In this document: positions 11,675 to 23,113 of the stretch, piece by piece
Position numbering within the stretch: the stretch's first letter is position 1
Layout: the number at the start of each line of letters is the position of its first letter
Source of the DNA: Pyrus communis
Lineage: Eukaryota > Streptophyta > Magnoliopsida > Rosales > Rosaceae
Reading direction: 5' to 3'
Assembly: GCF_963583255.1 (NCBI RefSeq)
Contig: NC_084819.1
Location: 12,430,471-12,494,470 of the forward strand
DNA: 64,000 nucleotides
The notes under the pieces: generated by a model
Database searches by the model: none
What the model was told of the DNA's origin: nothing
What the model saw: the letters and a program-made list of their open reading frames with translations, nothing else
Program-made: the position numbers and the translations under genes

Positions 11675-13738
11675 ATAATTGCTTACGAAGTGCCAGCCAA
11701 AAAAATAAAAAACATGACTGCTTTTGAAGTTAAAACTCCATGAAAAAGTTAGTCATCCTGACTGATAAAGAAAACCCATTACTAAGGCAACATTGAGAGG
11801 GGCTTTTACAGAGTTTCTTATGGATTAAGGTAGCTATTGTATTTCAGATATGTTAGTTAATGTCACAGATATGCATTAAGTTTATTAATTACATTAGCAA
11901 TCAAAATTTTCAAATGGACAAGACCAATTTGATATATTTAGATACATAAGCGAATAGTATTTATTCTGTGTTTGAAGTCTTAGATTCAATTTTTTCTTCG
12001 TCTCTTGATAAAATTCACCAGAATTTTTTTATCAGTGCATAATCATTTGAAATTTTCTAATATAACATTATATTTTTAATCATTAATTTCAAATACATTG
12101 TATGCAAAAAAATAAACAATACATAGTCTGTATCTAAGGAGACAAATTTGATTTATTAAAATTATCTTGATTCTAAGCAAGCTAGTGTAATTTAATAATG
12201 AAACCGATTATGGAAGAAAACATCAGGTTGATGCCATCAGAGTTCCTATTAAAATACACTCCCTTTACCATTTTCCTCTCCACGCCAACTTTTTTGTTTC
12301 TTCTGGTAAATAAATCAAAACACCTCTAGGCTCCAGTGCACCATGTCTCCCTCAAGGTGCCCTAGAACCAAATCTAATATCATTTTAAAGCTTAAATCAT
12401 CTTCCAGTATATTGGGTTAGGTTGTAGGCATGATTTTATCGAATATTTCTAGCCACTGAGTGCAGGCCACACGGCCCTGGCTCAACTCAGTCGGGACACC
12501 TTGCCAACAACCATTGGCTTTTTATTCCAACTTTTCATTTCAACAAATAATATTATAACTTTAAACTAATCCCTATTGTGTTAATTTGTCATTGTTCGTA
12601 TAAGGGAAAGAGCCGACTCTGAGGATGTGCAAAAGGTGCCACCGCACAAAACCTTTGAATTGAAAGCATCCCAAATTTTCAGTACATGTATATAGTATGT
12701 AATATATATTTCAATGTGCATAATAACACCAATTATAGTTCCAACGCTAGTGGTTTAGGACTACAACTTTAGAATAATAAAAGGTCATCTAAATTTTATA
12801 TTGGTCTTACTGATCTTTAATTATAATTAGCACAAAACTAATGAGAGATTTCAACGGATTAGTACGGATCATATTGCATAATCTCCTACCAATTTTGTCT
12901 AATATTGACCAAAGAATTAGGAGTGGCACGTGTTCGATCCCATTTAAATTGGTTACTTTTTCTGATGAGGTTGCTGTTGCTAATTAACTTTTGTTAATGC
13001 AGGTAATTTGCTAGTCAAATGGTACGAAAAGGCCACGAGCGTGTACTAGTGTAGTCACCCCCATTAAGAAGTAAATAAGTGTTTTAATAAGATAATGGTA
13101 GATAATATTTGATGAGTTGGACAGGTGGGATCCAATACACTTGGCAACAAGAGGATCTGGCAAGTGTTGGTTAAGTATAGGCTGCTGCTCCCACCTGAAC
13201 TGTGGAGGGAATCGACCTAACAATTTTGTGGTTAATTTAGTGGATTTTCAATGTGGTCTAAGAGCATGCAATTATTTTCTCACAAGACGTCCTCGTCAGA
13301 TGGAATTTCATGAAAAACAGTCGTTTTTTAAGTAAGTTTCATTTTCCAATAACAATTACATAAGTTATTTTGACTGTAAAAGATAAATATTTAAGTTAGA
13401 ATTGATTTTTGACTAAAAACGTTCGAATTGATGCAATCAGATCAATACTCCATCCAATTTGAGTTGATACTACCACCAATAAATTTAAAAGACGCATAAA
13501 TTGAGCTTGAGTTGACAACAGTATCAATTCAATCAAATTTGGCTTGAGGTTCAAATTTTTGTATTAGATAATAATTTTTTAGGTAATTTACTTCTATTCA
13601 CGTTGAATTATTGGGTTGAACTCTCGAATAAAGCCTGAGTTAAGCCATTATTTAAGCCTATTCTAATTAATTTGGACAATTCAAGCTCAACACAGGTTAA
13701 CCCTATTCTTTGAGTCTAACTAACTAATAAAAATTAAA
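11675..13738. other. Non-coding stretch with no supported gene
   Basis: AT-rich sequence with scattered stops in all frames. ORFs do not exceed about 72 codons and none has a recognisable motif. Nothing else stands out. Confidence 0.6.
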
Positions 13739-13873
13739 GGGTAAATATAAATTTACTACCCTCATGTTTCGTGGTTTTCAATATTTACTACATTAAGTTT
13801 TTTTCGTTCTAGAGTCATACCTAAAGTGTTAATTTTGGGACGGTCTCATACATCTGTTAATCAAACTATTAAG
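13739..13873 (+). repeat. Left terminal inverted repeat, outer part
   Basis: TACCCTCATGTTTCGTGG... through TCAAACTATTAAG aligns with the reverse complement of about 28,740-28,875. The match stops at AAG (13,871-13,873), exactly where retrotransposon LTR sequence begins. About 23 bases present in the right arm are missing here. Confidence 0.85.
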
Positions 13874-14979
13874 CCTACATGGCGCGCAGGCCGAGTAACT
13901 AATAGGCTAACTAAGTCCTTCGGTTGAATGCGGGGCGTGCCAACTCGTCTGCCGAGCTCGGCCGAGGAGTAAAATTCGCTGTTGTCGCATTGAGCGCGTT
14001 GCTAACTTCTTAATCTTTCAACTGCGACCAAGGAAGGAACACTCTCAGTCTTTGGGTTCTAGAGCTTGAAGATGAGGCTGCTAGTTCTGCGAAGTTCACA
14101 AATCGTCAATGCCTGATTCGGTCACCGTGATTGTGTTCGTAAGAGTATAAGCACGTCGAATCGACACTAGACTATACAGACACAAATATTCAAAGGTGAT
14201 GTATGTCTTGATGGTGAACGTGGTTCGGCCGTCAGAATGCCGAACTCTGAAACTTACCTGTGAATACCCAATCATAAAACCACTCGTCGTCCGATACACC
14301 GAATGTCGTAACTCGTGACACCTTACTTCGCCGAGAAGGCTGATAAGATGACCCTGCCAATAAGGATTTGAAAACCCCCCTCGGCCGAGACTTGGATAGG
14401 TAACCAGTCGGCCTCGACGCAGTGCTGTTTATCCAACCTGAAGATACTCCTCGGTTGGCTGATTCTACGGCGACAGTGCTGTTTATCCAAACTGAAGATG
14501 TTCGTCGATCGCCTTCACAGTGCTGTTTATCCAAACTGAAGGTGTGTTGGTAGAAAAAGAAAAGGAAAATCTCAAGGTGTTTGAGAGGTTTTGCAAGGAC
14601 AATTGTATGTTGAATTCAAGGTCCTTATTTGTTGCATGATTTCTTGTATTTATAACACCCACTCCTTGAGACCGAATCAAACCCCTATCTGGATTGGGAG
14701 TCTTTGCCTCGTTCCAACTTTACTTCGAACAACCCTACTCCTATTAGGACTTTGAACTTACCCCCCTTGGAGGCTTTATTCCTCGCTGGCCGAGAATCCT
14801 AATTGCACCAGGACTTCCTCGACCCTCTTTATTTATCTAGACTACTCCTTCTTATGATAGGACTCGACCGACCCTGCTAAATGGCCGGGAATCCATTAGG
14901 CAGCCCATAGTATTTGACACAGCTTTGGGCCGAGCACAACCCTATGCTCGGCCCAACAATATTATTTCGGGCCCAAACA
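13871..14979 (-). repeat. 3' LTR of element 1, end truncated
   Basis: On + it runs from AAGCCTACATGG to GGGCCCAAACA. Compared with the other LTR it lacks about 20 terminal bases (the TGTTG(A/T)CCCTAAAAATTAC part). The loss coincides with a loss from the host TIR, so both went in one junction deletion. It contains a TATAAATA box on - at 14,648-14,655 and a minisatellite at about 14,420-14,545. Confidence 0.9.
14420..14545. repeat. Minisatellite inside the LTR, three units
   Basis: The motif 'CAGTGCTGTTTATCCAAACT' followed by GAAG recurs three times with about 48-54 bp spacing. The same array with three units is in the other LTR (26,970-27,095), two units occur in the solo LTR at 29,960-30,030, and diverged 'CATCTTCAGTTCGGA'-type units occur in the 49.5 kb LTR. 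Unit number therefore varies between family members. Confidence 0.85.
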
Positions 14980-14993
14980 TTGCCCCCTTACTT
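14980..14993 (-). other. Polypurine tract of element 1
   Basis: Read on -, AAGTAAGGGGGCAA immediately precedes TGTTTGGGCCC, the first bases of the 3' LTR. Its purine richness and exact placement support the - orientation of the retrotransposon. Confidence 0.8.
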
Positions 14994-15410
14994 CTGAGGT
15001 CACCGACTGTCAACCTTTGGTCGGATTTCGACCTTGAAGAAGCGGAACCATCTTTTGCATTTTGGACTTCGCTGTTCTTGATAACCATTACTATGCACAT
15101 TTATGGGATATGATTGCACTATCCTCATTACTCTCGACGTACAGCCACATGTCGACTCTCTGCCAATCCTAACAACTTTCAATCATGGCCCTCGAAAACG
15201 TGCACCCACCGAAGCGTCTCCTCCTCATTAATGCATTAAAACCGCCGTCGCACGCAATCGTGTGTCCTGGATCCTTGAAAACCCCGATCTTATCCTTGCA
15301 GGTTCCCAAAATATCCAAAATGATTGGGGCCATTTCCCAGTTAAATTTCCCCCCAATTCAAACTCTAGTGTTTTCGAATACCAAACGTTTGATCTTCTTT
15401 CTGAAACGCC

Positions 15411-15418
15411 TATAAATA
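15411..15418 (+). promoter_or_regulatory. TATA box for the antisense ORF
   Basis: TATAAATA on + lies about 150 bases before the ATG at 15,566 that opens the plant-mobile-domain ORF. It lies in the element's interior, not in the LTR, which suggests that the antisense gene has its own promoter. The role is inferred from sequence and spacing only. Confidence 0.5.
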
Positions 15419-15565
15419 TCCAAATTTCTACCATTCGTATCCCATGCTTTCAGAAATTTTGAAATCTTCCCTTCACCATTCCTACTTGCTCAAACTACGC
15501 GCCCTTAAGCTTATCTTTTTTAAACCCCATTTTTTAAACCTACGCACTACTTTATTCCTTACCAA

Positions 15566-17215
15566 ATGGCCTCCTTCATCTCCAAGCTTTTCGACGAGTG
15601 CAATAAATGCAAGGACTTCATTGAACGGGGTGCCATCAAAACGCTACGCTTCGAAAATGACCTAGCCACCACTCACCAAATTCTAGGTCCACTATTCAAA
15701 GATACAGTGCCATCGTGCATCACCAACCTTCTTAAGGAACAGTGCTTAACACCCTTGCTGCAGGGGTTTGATTGGTCGAAATAGTGCCTGGCACGGCCCT
15801 AAGGAGCTTGGCCCTCGACTACTGTAGCCTGGGCCGCCTGGGTCGATCGAATGAACGCATTCTTCGGCTAAGAGTGGAAAGCTATCAACATTTATGATGC
15901 CATCATGCTCTCGACCATGGAGATCACCATGGATAGAGAACTGCTCATGACGGCCCTGAGTTTTTGGTGTTCGGCTACTAACACCATGATCCTTCCTTTT
16001 GACCCTCTCGGCCACACCGTCCTTAATATCTCGGCTATCCTTGGGACTTCCCCGTCTGGTCTTCCAATCGATGTCGCCCTTTCCGGACGCCTTTTGCCTT
16101 TCTACCTAAAAGCGCTGTTCGACGAACGGGCCGTCGAGACACTTAGCCAAGGCGATCGGGAGCCTTCGAAAGAAGAAGTTCAGAAGCTGCACAAGAACTT
16201 CTTCAACTACAACACTCTTCTCCTCCACTTCGCCGGCGAGGCGAGGAGAGCCTTAGGAAGGGATAACATGAAGCCTTCCTATTCTACTGGTACAACAAAT
16301 TCATTTGTTGTACCAGGTCGAACAAATGTTTGGTCGAGAATATGCCGGTGGCTTAGGCCCTGGCTAGCGGTCACTCCTTGGCGATCAGTCCGGCTAACCT
16401 CGTCAATCTCTTCCGTTGTTTGGCCGAGACGACCATCAACAAAATCGACCCGGACTAGAACGGACCCCTCTGGGTATTCCAACTCTGGCTGCAGGTTTAC
16501 TTCTCCACACTTCGGCCCAAGGTCCCCGTTTTCCAGCGTACTGCAGCGCTTGGTCCCTAACTAGCCTCTTGACCGGCGCCTTCTCACCGGGCTAACGAAG
16601 TCCTCAAACACTTTTTCGGCCTAGACGTCCTATCTGACGACGAGTTCCTAGTGTGCCGACATCAGGAATACCCCGCCTCGATCCAGCTTCCGACGGCAAC
16701 GTGGGCCGAGACCGAAGATGCTCATCTTCATCAACATTGGGGGTCATTCGTGCTGGCCCGTGATATTCCCCTTGGTTGCGATGCCCGTCGAGCGAGCTGG
16801 GAGGTCTATCATCCCCATTTCGTCGCCCGGCAGCTCGGTTACCTCTAAGGTTACCCCGTACCCCTGCTCGCTTCTCGCTTCCTTCTAAGTTGATGACGCC
16901 TTTCTGGTTCCTCCGAAAGGGAGTGCAAGACGACGGAACAGGAGTTTCAGGACAAGTGTAAAAAATTTCAGCTTCAACCGACCATTCTTGAATCTTTGGG
17001 TACCGACACCTTTAGGGACTGGTGGGATGAGTATACCCGTGACTTCTTCGACATCTCGGCCGAAGACGTGGTAAGCAGAATCTTTAGTGACCTGCCTAGA
17101 CAAGCTCCTGCGGCCCAACCCAAGGAATCGACCCAAGGTACATTGTCCTTTCGTCCTTTGTACTTCAATTACTTGCCCCTGTTACTAATTACTTCGCTAT
17201 CTCAGGTGGTCGTGT
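15566..17215 (+). pseudogene. Antisense ORF of element 1: plant mobile domain protein, broken
   Basis: From ATG 15,566 one frame reads through a domain of the plant mobile domain (aminotransferase-like, PMD) family. Recognisable blocks are WVDRMNAFFG, WKAINIYDAIMLSTMEI, LLMTALSFWCS, PFDPLGHTVLNISAILG and, after a frame change near 16,280, LYWYNKFICCTRSNKCLVE and PANLVNLFRCLAETTINKID. A C-terminal block DWWDEYTRDFF appears near 17,020-17,060. In-frame stops at about 15,782, 15,800 and 15,869, plus the frameshift, disable it. In Arabidopsis this family includes MAIN and MAIL1; it is also known from transposons. The ORF is convergent with integrase, lying between pol and the 3' LTR. Function in the element is unknown. 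Confidence 0.8.
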
Positions 17216-18262
17216 GTTGAGAAATGTGGAGGTGGTCGCCGCAGCGGTGGCCAAGAAAAAATTGGTCCCCATGAAGAAGACCATTACTACCGGACGGACA
17301 TTATCAACCAAGCGCCCCCACCAAGACGCCGAGACGGGGGATGATGCTCATTGCCCTTCCAAACGCGTCAAGAACATGATGAAGAAAGGCGACCAGGAGA
17401 TTCATGTTATTCCTAGCAACACCACATGACAACTGCTCCTGCCGTCCCCACGACTGGGGTTATGGCCGATCTGGCCGCTGTACCAGCTACAGCTTCGGAG
17501 CTGGCCATTGCGCCTGCCTTGGGGGAAACGGCCGCAACCATTGAGGCATCCCTCATCTAGCGACCGACGGTCATTCTAGAAGAGGTATGATTGCACTGAT
17601 ATCCTTTGTTTATTTAGCCTGCTAGTCGTAACAAAAGTTTCCTCAAAACGATGAGAGCGACGAGAATGACGAGATCCCGCTGGAGCGTCGCCCTTGACCA
17701 GCCAACTCTCCTCTCGTCCATCCTCCTTATGTGGTCGAGGCAACCGTCCAACTGGATCCCCATATGGCTGATCGTGGGAAGAGGTCCCTGGCCGATCCTA
17801 AGGTGACGGCCGAAACGTCGTTCCATCCGCAAGATGAAGACCTCCCCATTCCTCCACAAGAAGTTTCCTCGGCCTTTGTAAGTCTTACTTCTTTTTGTTG
17901 ATTTCATCATGACGTACTTGTTATTAAAGAAATATTAAATGTCAGGTGCCCGAACATTCATTTCACCGACAATTTTATGCGCCGACAGGCATTGTCTATA
18001 TTTCCTGGCTACCGTCGTGACCATCAAATGTAGATAACCTCCATCGGCCGCGTGAATTAAGAAGTGGTCTTAGGCACTGGGCTCGGCCATTAAGTTCCCT
18101 GGGTTCAAGCAACGAACCAGAGGGCATGGCCGAAGTCTCCTCCCGACAGGTTTAAAAATAATCCCTTTGTCATGCACTCCATGCATTTCACATCTTATTT
18201 TCCTTTATGTGCAACTTTAGTAGGAAGTAGAGCTCGACGCTCTTCTTCATAGCACGACTGGT

Positions 18263-18658
18263 GTGCCCGGCTCCTCTGCTGCCCTTACCGACCCAGTGGA
18301 AGTCGTGCCCAAGGCCCAAGCTTTTGTTAAGTTACACGAGCTCTTGTCCCTCTCTGCCTCCCAAGTCCTCCAATGCAAGGGTCATGACTCCGTTGGGGAG
18401 TGCTTAAACGACCTTGCCAGCGGCGGTTACCTGAGCACGGAGAATATCGCCTATCTGATTTACCTTATGGAGCGGACTCGGCAGCACTTCACTATTTTTG
18501 AACAAGCTCTACGGGTCGAGGACGACTTGAAGGCGGCCAAGGTTGCGCATGAGGCTGGCCGGGCGGAGGTGGAGGTGATAAAAGCAAAGAAAGCGCAGTT
18601 GACCAAGTTTGATCGTCGGATCTCCGATCTCCAGCGTCAGATTGCTGAGCTACAATGA
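18263..18658 (+). pseudogene. Coiled-coil C-terminal part of the antisense ORF
   Basis: An open frame of 131 codons whose last third is rich in Ala, Lys and Glu with heptad-like spacing (for example LKAAKVAHEAGRAEVEVIKA), predicting a coiled coil. It follows the PMD segment on the same strand after about 1 kb of interrupted sequence with GT...AG-like borders (such as the GTACATTG after 17,135), so it may be a downstream exon. The same PMD-plus-coil or N-domain-plus-coil design is seen in the antisense ORF of element 2. No other domain is recognised. Confidence 0.5.
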
Positions 18659-18895
18659 TAAAGGTAGACCTCGGCTTACGGCCTTCGCTGTCGGCGTGCG
18701 GCATATCTAGCAACTGCAGCTTAACAAGAAGACGAGGCAGGCTGAGATAATTTTGAGCGAAGTGAAGTGGCTGGAGTTGAAAGTTGCCCTCGAGACTTTC
18801 CTCCATTCGACCCCCTAGAAAATTATTTCTATTTTATTTTAGGAGCCTCTTGAATGTATCTGTTTACCCTTTTCTACGAATTAATACAATGGTAT

Positions 18896-20310
18896 TTATT
18901 CTTGCATTTCCCACGTGACTGGATAGTACTTTTTCAAAAAATTTCCATTAATCGGCAATTTGTGAATTAAACCGGTCCGATCTCTGAGATGATATGCCCC
19001 CTTGCCGAGAACTTTGTGAACAATGAAAGGCCCTTCCCAGTTTGGCGACCATTTGCCAAACCTGGGCTCTTTAATCTCAACAGGCAACACCGTTTGCCAA
19101 ACTAATTCTCCTTCGCCGAACGTTTTTTTTCTGACGCGCTGGTTATACGCTCGCTCGGCAATTTTCTTTTGTGCTATTAATAAGTTACCCGCGTCAATCC
19201 GATTTTCTTCCAAGTCTTCTAATTCTTGTCGCATAGCTTGACTATATTCGGCACTAAACAAACTACTCTGCTCAATAACTCGTAATGAGTTTATACTCAA
19301 CTCGACTGGTAACATAGCGTCGTGTCCATAAGTTAACGCGTAAGGAGTCGTTCCGGTGGCCGACCGGGGTGAAGTTCGGTTTACCCATAATGCTTCGTTT
19401 AACTTTAAATGCCACAGCCCAGGCCTCTCTCTTACAGTTTCTTCGAGAATGTCGATCAACACTTACTCGAATATGGCGTAGATTGCTCAAGTCGGATATT
19501 CAGACTTACTGTGTATTCCTTAAACCTGTCAGCCATGAATATGGTGCCATTGTCGGTTATGATCGTTTCTGGCACGCCGAATCTGGTCACAATATTTTCC
19601 TCTACGAAATTGCATAGTTCTTTGGCCGCTAGTTCGGCGTATGACCTTGCCTCGACCCACTTAGTGAAGTAGTCAGTTGCTACTATTATCCACGCATGTT
19701 TTGCCGCCCCCGACGATGGCTTGATTTTGCCAATTACGTCCATTGCCCATCCCCTGAACGGCCATGGTTTAGTAATCGAGTGGAGTAATTCGGCCGGGGC
19801 TCTCTGCACAGGTCTATGAATTTGGCACGGTATGCATCTCTATGCATATTCGATGCAATCCTATAATATACTGGGCCAAAAGTAACTGTGTCGTCGAAGC
19901 AACTAGTGCATTTTTCGTCCTGATTGGTGAGCCCCACAAATTCCTTCATGTACCTCGATCATCGCTTGGGCAGCCTCGCGTGGGCTGAGGCACAATAGTA
20001 GTAACCCGTCCTCGCCCTTTCGGTATAATTCATTTTGGTATGACACGTAATTCATTTTGGTTCTCTGGTCGTGTTTCCCATCGGGGTTATCGAGGTATCG
20101 TAGTATAGTCTTTCTCCAATCGTCTGGTTGTACCTCGACGGCACATACTTCTACGGGGTCTCCCCGTTCTAGTAAGGATGGTAGAGACATCACCCTTGTG
20201 CGTACTACGTGATTGCGCTGGAGAGTTTGCTGATTGACCAAGGCTGGGTACGATCGCAGAACTGTGGGTGTTACCCGGCTTAGCTTGCCACCCGTGAGTT
20301 GTGCTCCGGA
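18896..20310 (-). pseudogene. Integrase of element 1, catalytic Glu region deleted
   Basis: On - the zinc-binding part reads VHEGICGAHQSGRKMH and, after a frame change, RCIPCQIH (the HHCC pattern). The core follows with WAMDVIGKI (first Asp), DYFTKWVEA and ITDNGTIF (second Asp). After STPY the frame shifts and the sequence jumps to VLIDILEETVRE, skipping the usual 'NGQAE' segment that holds the third catalytic residue. The C-terminal part (LVWQTVLPVEIKEP, KWSPNWEGPFIV) is well preserved to the stop at 18,896. The DDE triad is therefore incomplete and the protein would be inactive even without the frameshifts. Confidence 0.85.
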
Positions 20311-20846
20311 GGTGATTTGGGTGAGTTCGTCGGCGTCCGTGTTGTGAATACGCGAAATATGCTCAAATGTGATCCATTCAAACGACTCAGCCAGATAGGT
20401 GGCAACCATGTGGTAGGGCGCTAAAGTACAACTCATGCAACGGAACATGCCGTTGAGTTTGTTAATCACGAGTTCAGAATCACCGAGGACGAGAACGCGG
20501 GATGCTCGTAAATCGTGTAAAACGTGGAGGCCGATGATAAGAGCTTCATACTCGGCCTGATTATTTGTACAGCTGAAATCTAACTTGAGAGAAAAATACT
20601 AGCAGTAGTGGTCGGGTGACTGAATACCAATACCAACACGAGCCGCGGTCGAAGTACTGGAACCATCAAAATGCATAGTCCAATGGTTATCGCGTGTTGT
20701 GACTAAACCGATGTCGACATCGCTACCCCCAAAACTATAAGGAGAGGGGTGTTGGGCCAAAAAATCGGCAAGAGCTTGGCCTTTGACGGCCTTTTGGGGG
20801 ACGTACTGGAGATTGAACTCGGATAACGCGAGCGCCCATTTCCCAA
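20310..20846 (-). pseudogene. Second (archaeal-type) RNase H of element 1
   Basis: Past an in-frame TGA at the end of the reverse transcriptase ORF, the same strand reads ALADFLAQHPSP and then a full RNase H pattern: MHFDGSS (first Asp), NNQAEYEALIIGLHVL (Glu), VLGDSELVINKLNG (second Asp), ending near RIHNTDADELT. One internal TAG (near 20,600) interrupts it. A second RNase H after the canonical one is the diagnostic feature of Tat-lineage elements. The three acidic residues are kept, so the stops are the main damage. Confidence 0.82.
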
Positions 20847-20847
20847 T

Positions 20848-22440
20848 TCAGCTTTTGACGATAGGCCGAGTGAGCATGTAACGAATCACATCTGTTTGGG
20901 CAATGACCTGCGTAACAGATGAGAGCATGTAGTGCCGAAGTTTTGATGTGGCGAAAAACAAAGCTAAACACAGTTTTTCGACGGGTGAATAATTTAGCTC
21001 CGGCGAACTCAGATTACGGCTAAGATAAAAGACAACTTGTTCACGCCCTACATTGTTATCTTGCGCAAGGAGACAACCAAAGGACTCAGCGGCTTCCGAA
21101 ATATACATTTTAAGAGGTTCGCCGCGACAAGGTAGAACTAGTACGGGTGGTGTGGAAAGGGACACATTGATTTGCGTAAATGTCGTTTGATGTTTTTCGC
21201 GCCATTCGAACGTGTCAGAATCCTTAAGTTGGAGGGGCGTAGAGAATGTCTTCATCTTGCCGGCCGAATTGGCGATAAAGCGACGGAGAAAATTTATCTT
21301 CCCGAGCAATGACTGAAGCTGCTTCTTTGTCGTTGGGGGTGGGGCACTAATGATTGCGCGGGCTTTATTTTCGTCGACTTCAATGCCGCGATGGTGCACC
21401 AAAAACCCTAAAAAACTACCGGCCGATACACCAAATGCGCACTTGGATGGGTTCATTTTGAGATTATTCTTGCGCATGCGAAGGAACGCTTGCCGCAGAT
21501 CATCTAGGTGCGTTTGGCAACACTTTGATTTTACCACCACATCATCGATATAAACTTCGACGATTGCACTGATTAAGTCGTGGAATATCGTATTCATGGC
21601 TCGTTGGTATGTGGCGCCGACGTTCTTGAGGCCGAATGGCATGACTACCCATTCGTAGGTACCGAGTGCCCCTGGACAGCGGAAGACGGTCTTGTAGAAG
21701 TCGGCTTCAGTGATAAAGATCTGGTTGTAACCGGCACGGCCGTCCATGAACGATAACAATTCATGATTGGCTGCAGCATCAATTAGCAAGTCTGAGATTG
21801 GCATTGTGTATTCATCTTTGGGAGTGGCCAGATTTAGATTACGGAAATTGATGCAAATGTGGAGGGCTCCACTTTTCTTTAACACCAGGACGATATTGGA
21901 CAACCATTCGATGTACCAAGCTATCCTAATAAACCTGGCTTTTAGAAGCCGAACTAATTCGTGCTTGATGCCAAGTTGTACTTCGGTCGAGAACCGGCAT
22001 GGGGGTTGTCGAAAAGGCTTACATCTGTCCTTGATGCGTAACTCATGTTCTACAAGGTTTCGATCAAGGCCTGGCATCTCATGATAATTCCACGCGAAAC
22101 AATCTCTAAACTCATGAAGCAATTTACAAAGCTCGACCTTCATAGAAGGTGGTAGTAACGCACTAATAAACAATGTTCGAGGATCGTCGGTTGTGCCAAC
22201 ATTGATTTCTTCCAATGGGTCTTTAACCTGGGGCCGATTGTCTTCGAGTTCGGCCGGTGCGGCCTGAACTTTGTCAAAAGATAAAACAGGGCCATTATCT
22301 GCTTCGACTAAAAATTCAATTAAGTTTATGCCGGAATGTGGCTGCTTGGCAATGGCGTACCAATGGGCCAGTAGACGTTCCATTGTCGACGAAACCGCGG
22401 CCTGACGCCTTTCTTGCTTGGTGGCGTCAATCATCGGCAT
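20848..22440 (-). CDS. Reverse transcriptase with canonical RNase H, element 1
   Basis: This is a 530-codon open frame, the best preserved coding part of the element. An N-terminal linker (to about residue 120) is followed by LRIKDRCKPFRQPPCRF and the palm and fingers (VLKKSGALHICINFRNLN, DGRAGYNQIF, VMPFGLKNVGATYQRAMN). The active-site box VYIDDVVVKS has both Asp residues. The connection follows (SAPPPTTKKQLQSLLGKINFLRRFI), then RNase H (FYLSRNLSSPELNYSPVEKL, ATSKLRHYML). It stops at TGA after PIVKS, before the second RNase H. In life it would be part of a gag-pol polyprotein that copies the element's RNA into DNA in cytoplasmic particles. Without a working integrase and full polyprotein it is probably not functional. 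Confidence 0.9.
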   Translation of the reverse strand: MPMIDATKQERRQAAVSSTMERLLAHWYAIAKQPHSGINLIEFLVEADNGPVLSFDKVQAAPAELEDNRPQVKDPLEEINVGTTDDPRTLFISALLPPSMKVELCKLLHEFRDCFAWNYHEMPGLDRNLVEHELRIKDRCKPFRQPPCRFSTEVQLGIKHELVRLLKARFIRIAWYIEWLSNIVLVLKKSGALHICINFRNLNLATPKDEYTMPISDLLIDAAANHELLSFMDGRAGYNQIFITEADFYKTVFRCPGALGTYEWVVMPFGLKNVGATYQRAMNTIFHDLISAIVEVYIDDVVVKSKCCQTHLDDLRQAFLRMRKNNLKMNPSKCAFGVSAGSFLGFLVHHRGIEVDENKARAIISAPPPTTKKQLQSLLGKINFLRRFIANSAGKMKTFSTPLQLKDSDTFEWREKHQTTFTQINVSLSTPPVLVLPCRGEPLKMYISEAAESFGCLLAQDNNVGREQVVFYLSRNLSSPELNYSPVEKLCLALFFATSKLRHYMLSSVTQVIAQTDVIRYMLTRPIVKS

Positions 22441-22954
22441 CGGTAAGTAAATCTGCCAAGCCGAGTCTCGTCGAATCCTGTTGGACAGTCTTGGCGCCTA
22501 CCTCAATAGCTTTCTGTACCAAAATTCTCGTCGACCGTCCATCCTCGTTAATACCCTGAAGGGTGATATAGCCGACGTGATCGTCATAATAGCGAGCTTG
22601 AATCATGTTGGTTTCAAATGGCTGATTATTGGCTGGGTAGACTACGACCGATTTGCCGTCACAAAAGATGAGAACCTGGTATAATGATGAAGAAATGTAA
22701 CTGGTTTGGTGGATCCAATCGCGGCAGAATAATGCATTACAGTCGGTCTTAGATTCAATTATAAAGAATGTCGTCATGTGGTGACGACCGACAACGCTGA
22801 CTTCTAACGGGAGCACTCCTTTGGTCTGAGACTTGTTGCTGATGAAGCTGCTCATAGTTATTCCTGACGGGATAAGCTCGTTATCAGAACGGCGTAAGGC
22901 CTTCATGATGGACATCAGCACAATGTTGATTATGGCTCCGCAGTCGACAAACAC
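22427..22954 (-). CDS. Aspartic protease region, element 1
   Basis: An open frame of 175 codons overlaps the start of the reverse transcriptase frame by 14 bases in a different frame. Near its start is FVDCGAIINIVLMSIM, corresponding to the catalytic D-(T/S/G)-G(A/S) loop of retropepsins, here Asp-Cys-Gly-Ala. A flap-like and a hydrophobic beta region follow (GVLPLEVSVVG, ALFCRDWIH), the latter like the family's 'ILGRDWIH' block. It would cleave the polyprotein. The -1/+1 offset relative to RT may be an old indel rather than programmed frameshifting. Confidence 0.75.
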   Translation of the reverse strand: MFVDCGAIINIVLMSIMKALRRSDNELIPSGITMSSFISNKSQTKGVLPLEVSVVGRHHMTTFFIIESKTDCNALFCRDWIHQTSYISSSLYQVLIFCDGKSVVVYPANNQPFETNMIQARYYDDHVGYITLQGINEDGRSTRILVQKAIEVGAKTVQQDSTRLGLADLLTDADD

Positions 22955-23113
22955 TTTAGAAATGGGAAATCCTTAGATATAAGCCGTGACGTATAACGGA
23001 TTTAGATGTTGAAGATTAACCGAGGGGGAACGGGGGAATAGTTCGGCCAAAGCTGCCTTAAGGTTGTCACCGTTTCAGACTTCCCCATCGTCGTCGTTTG
23101 CGACGAAATCCAC

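Noticed and set aside
21350..22084. + strand ORFs of 67-105 codons across the reverse transcriptase
   Set aside because: Shadows of the 530-codon reverse transcriptase frame on -.
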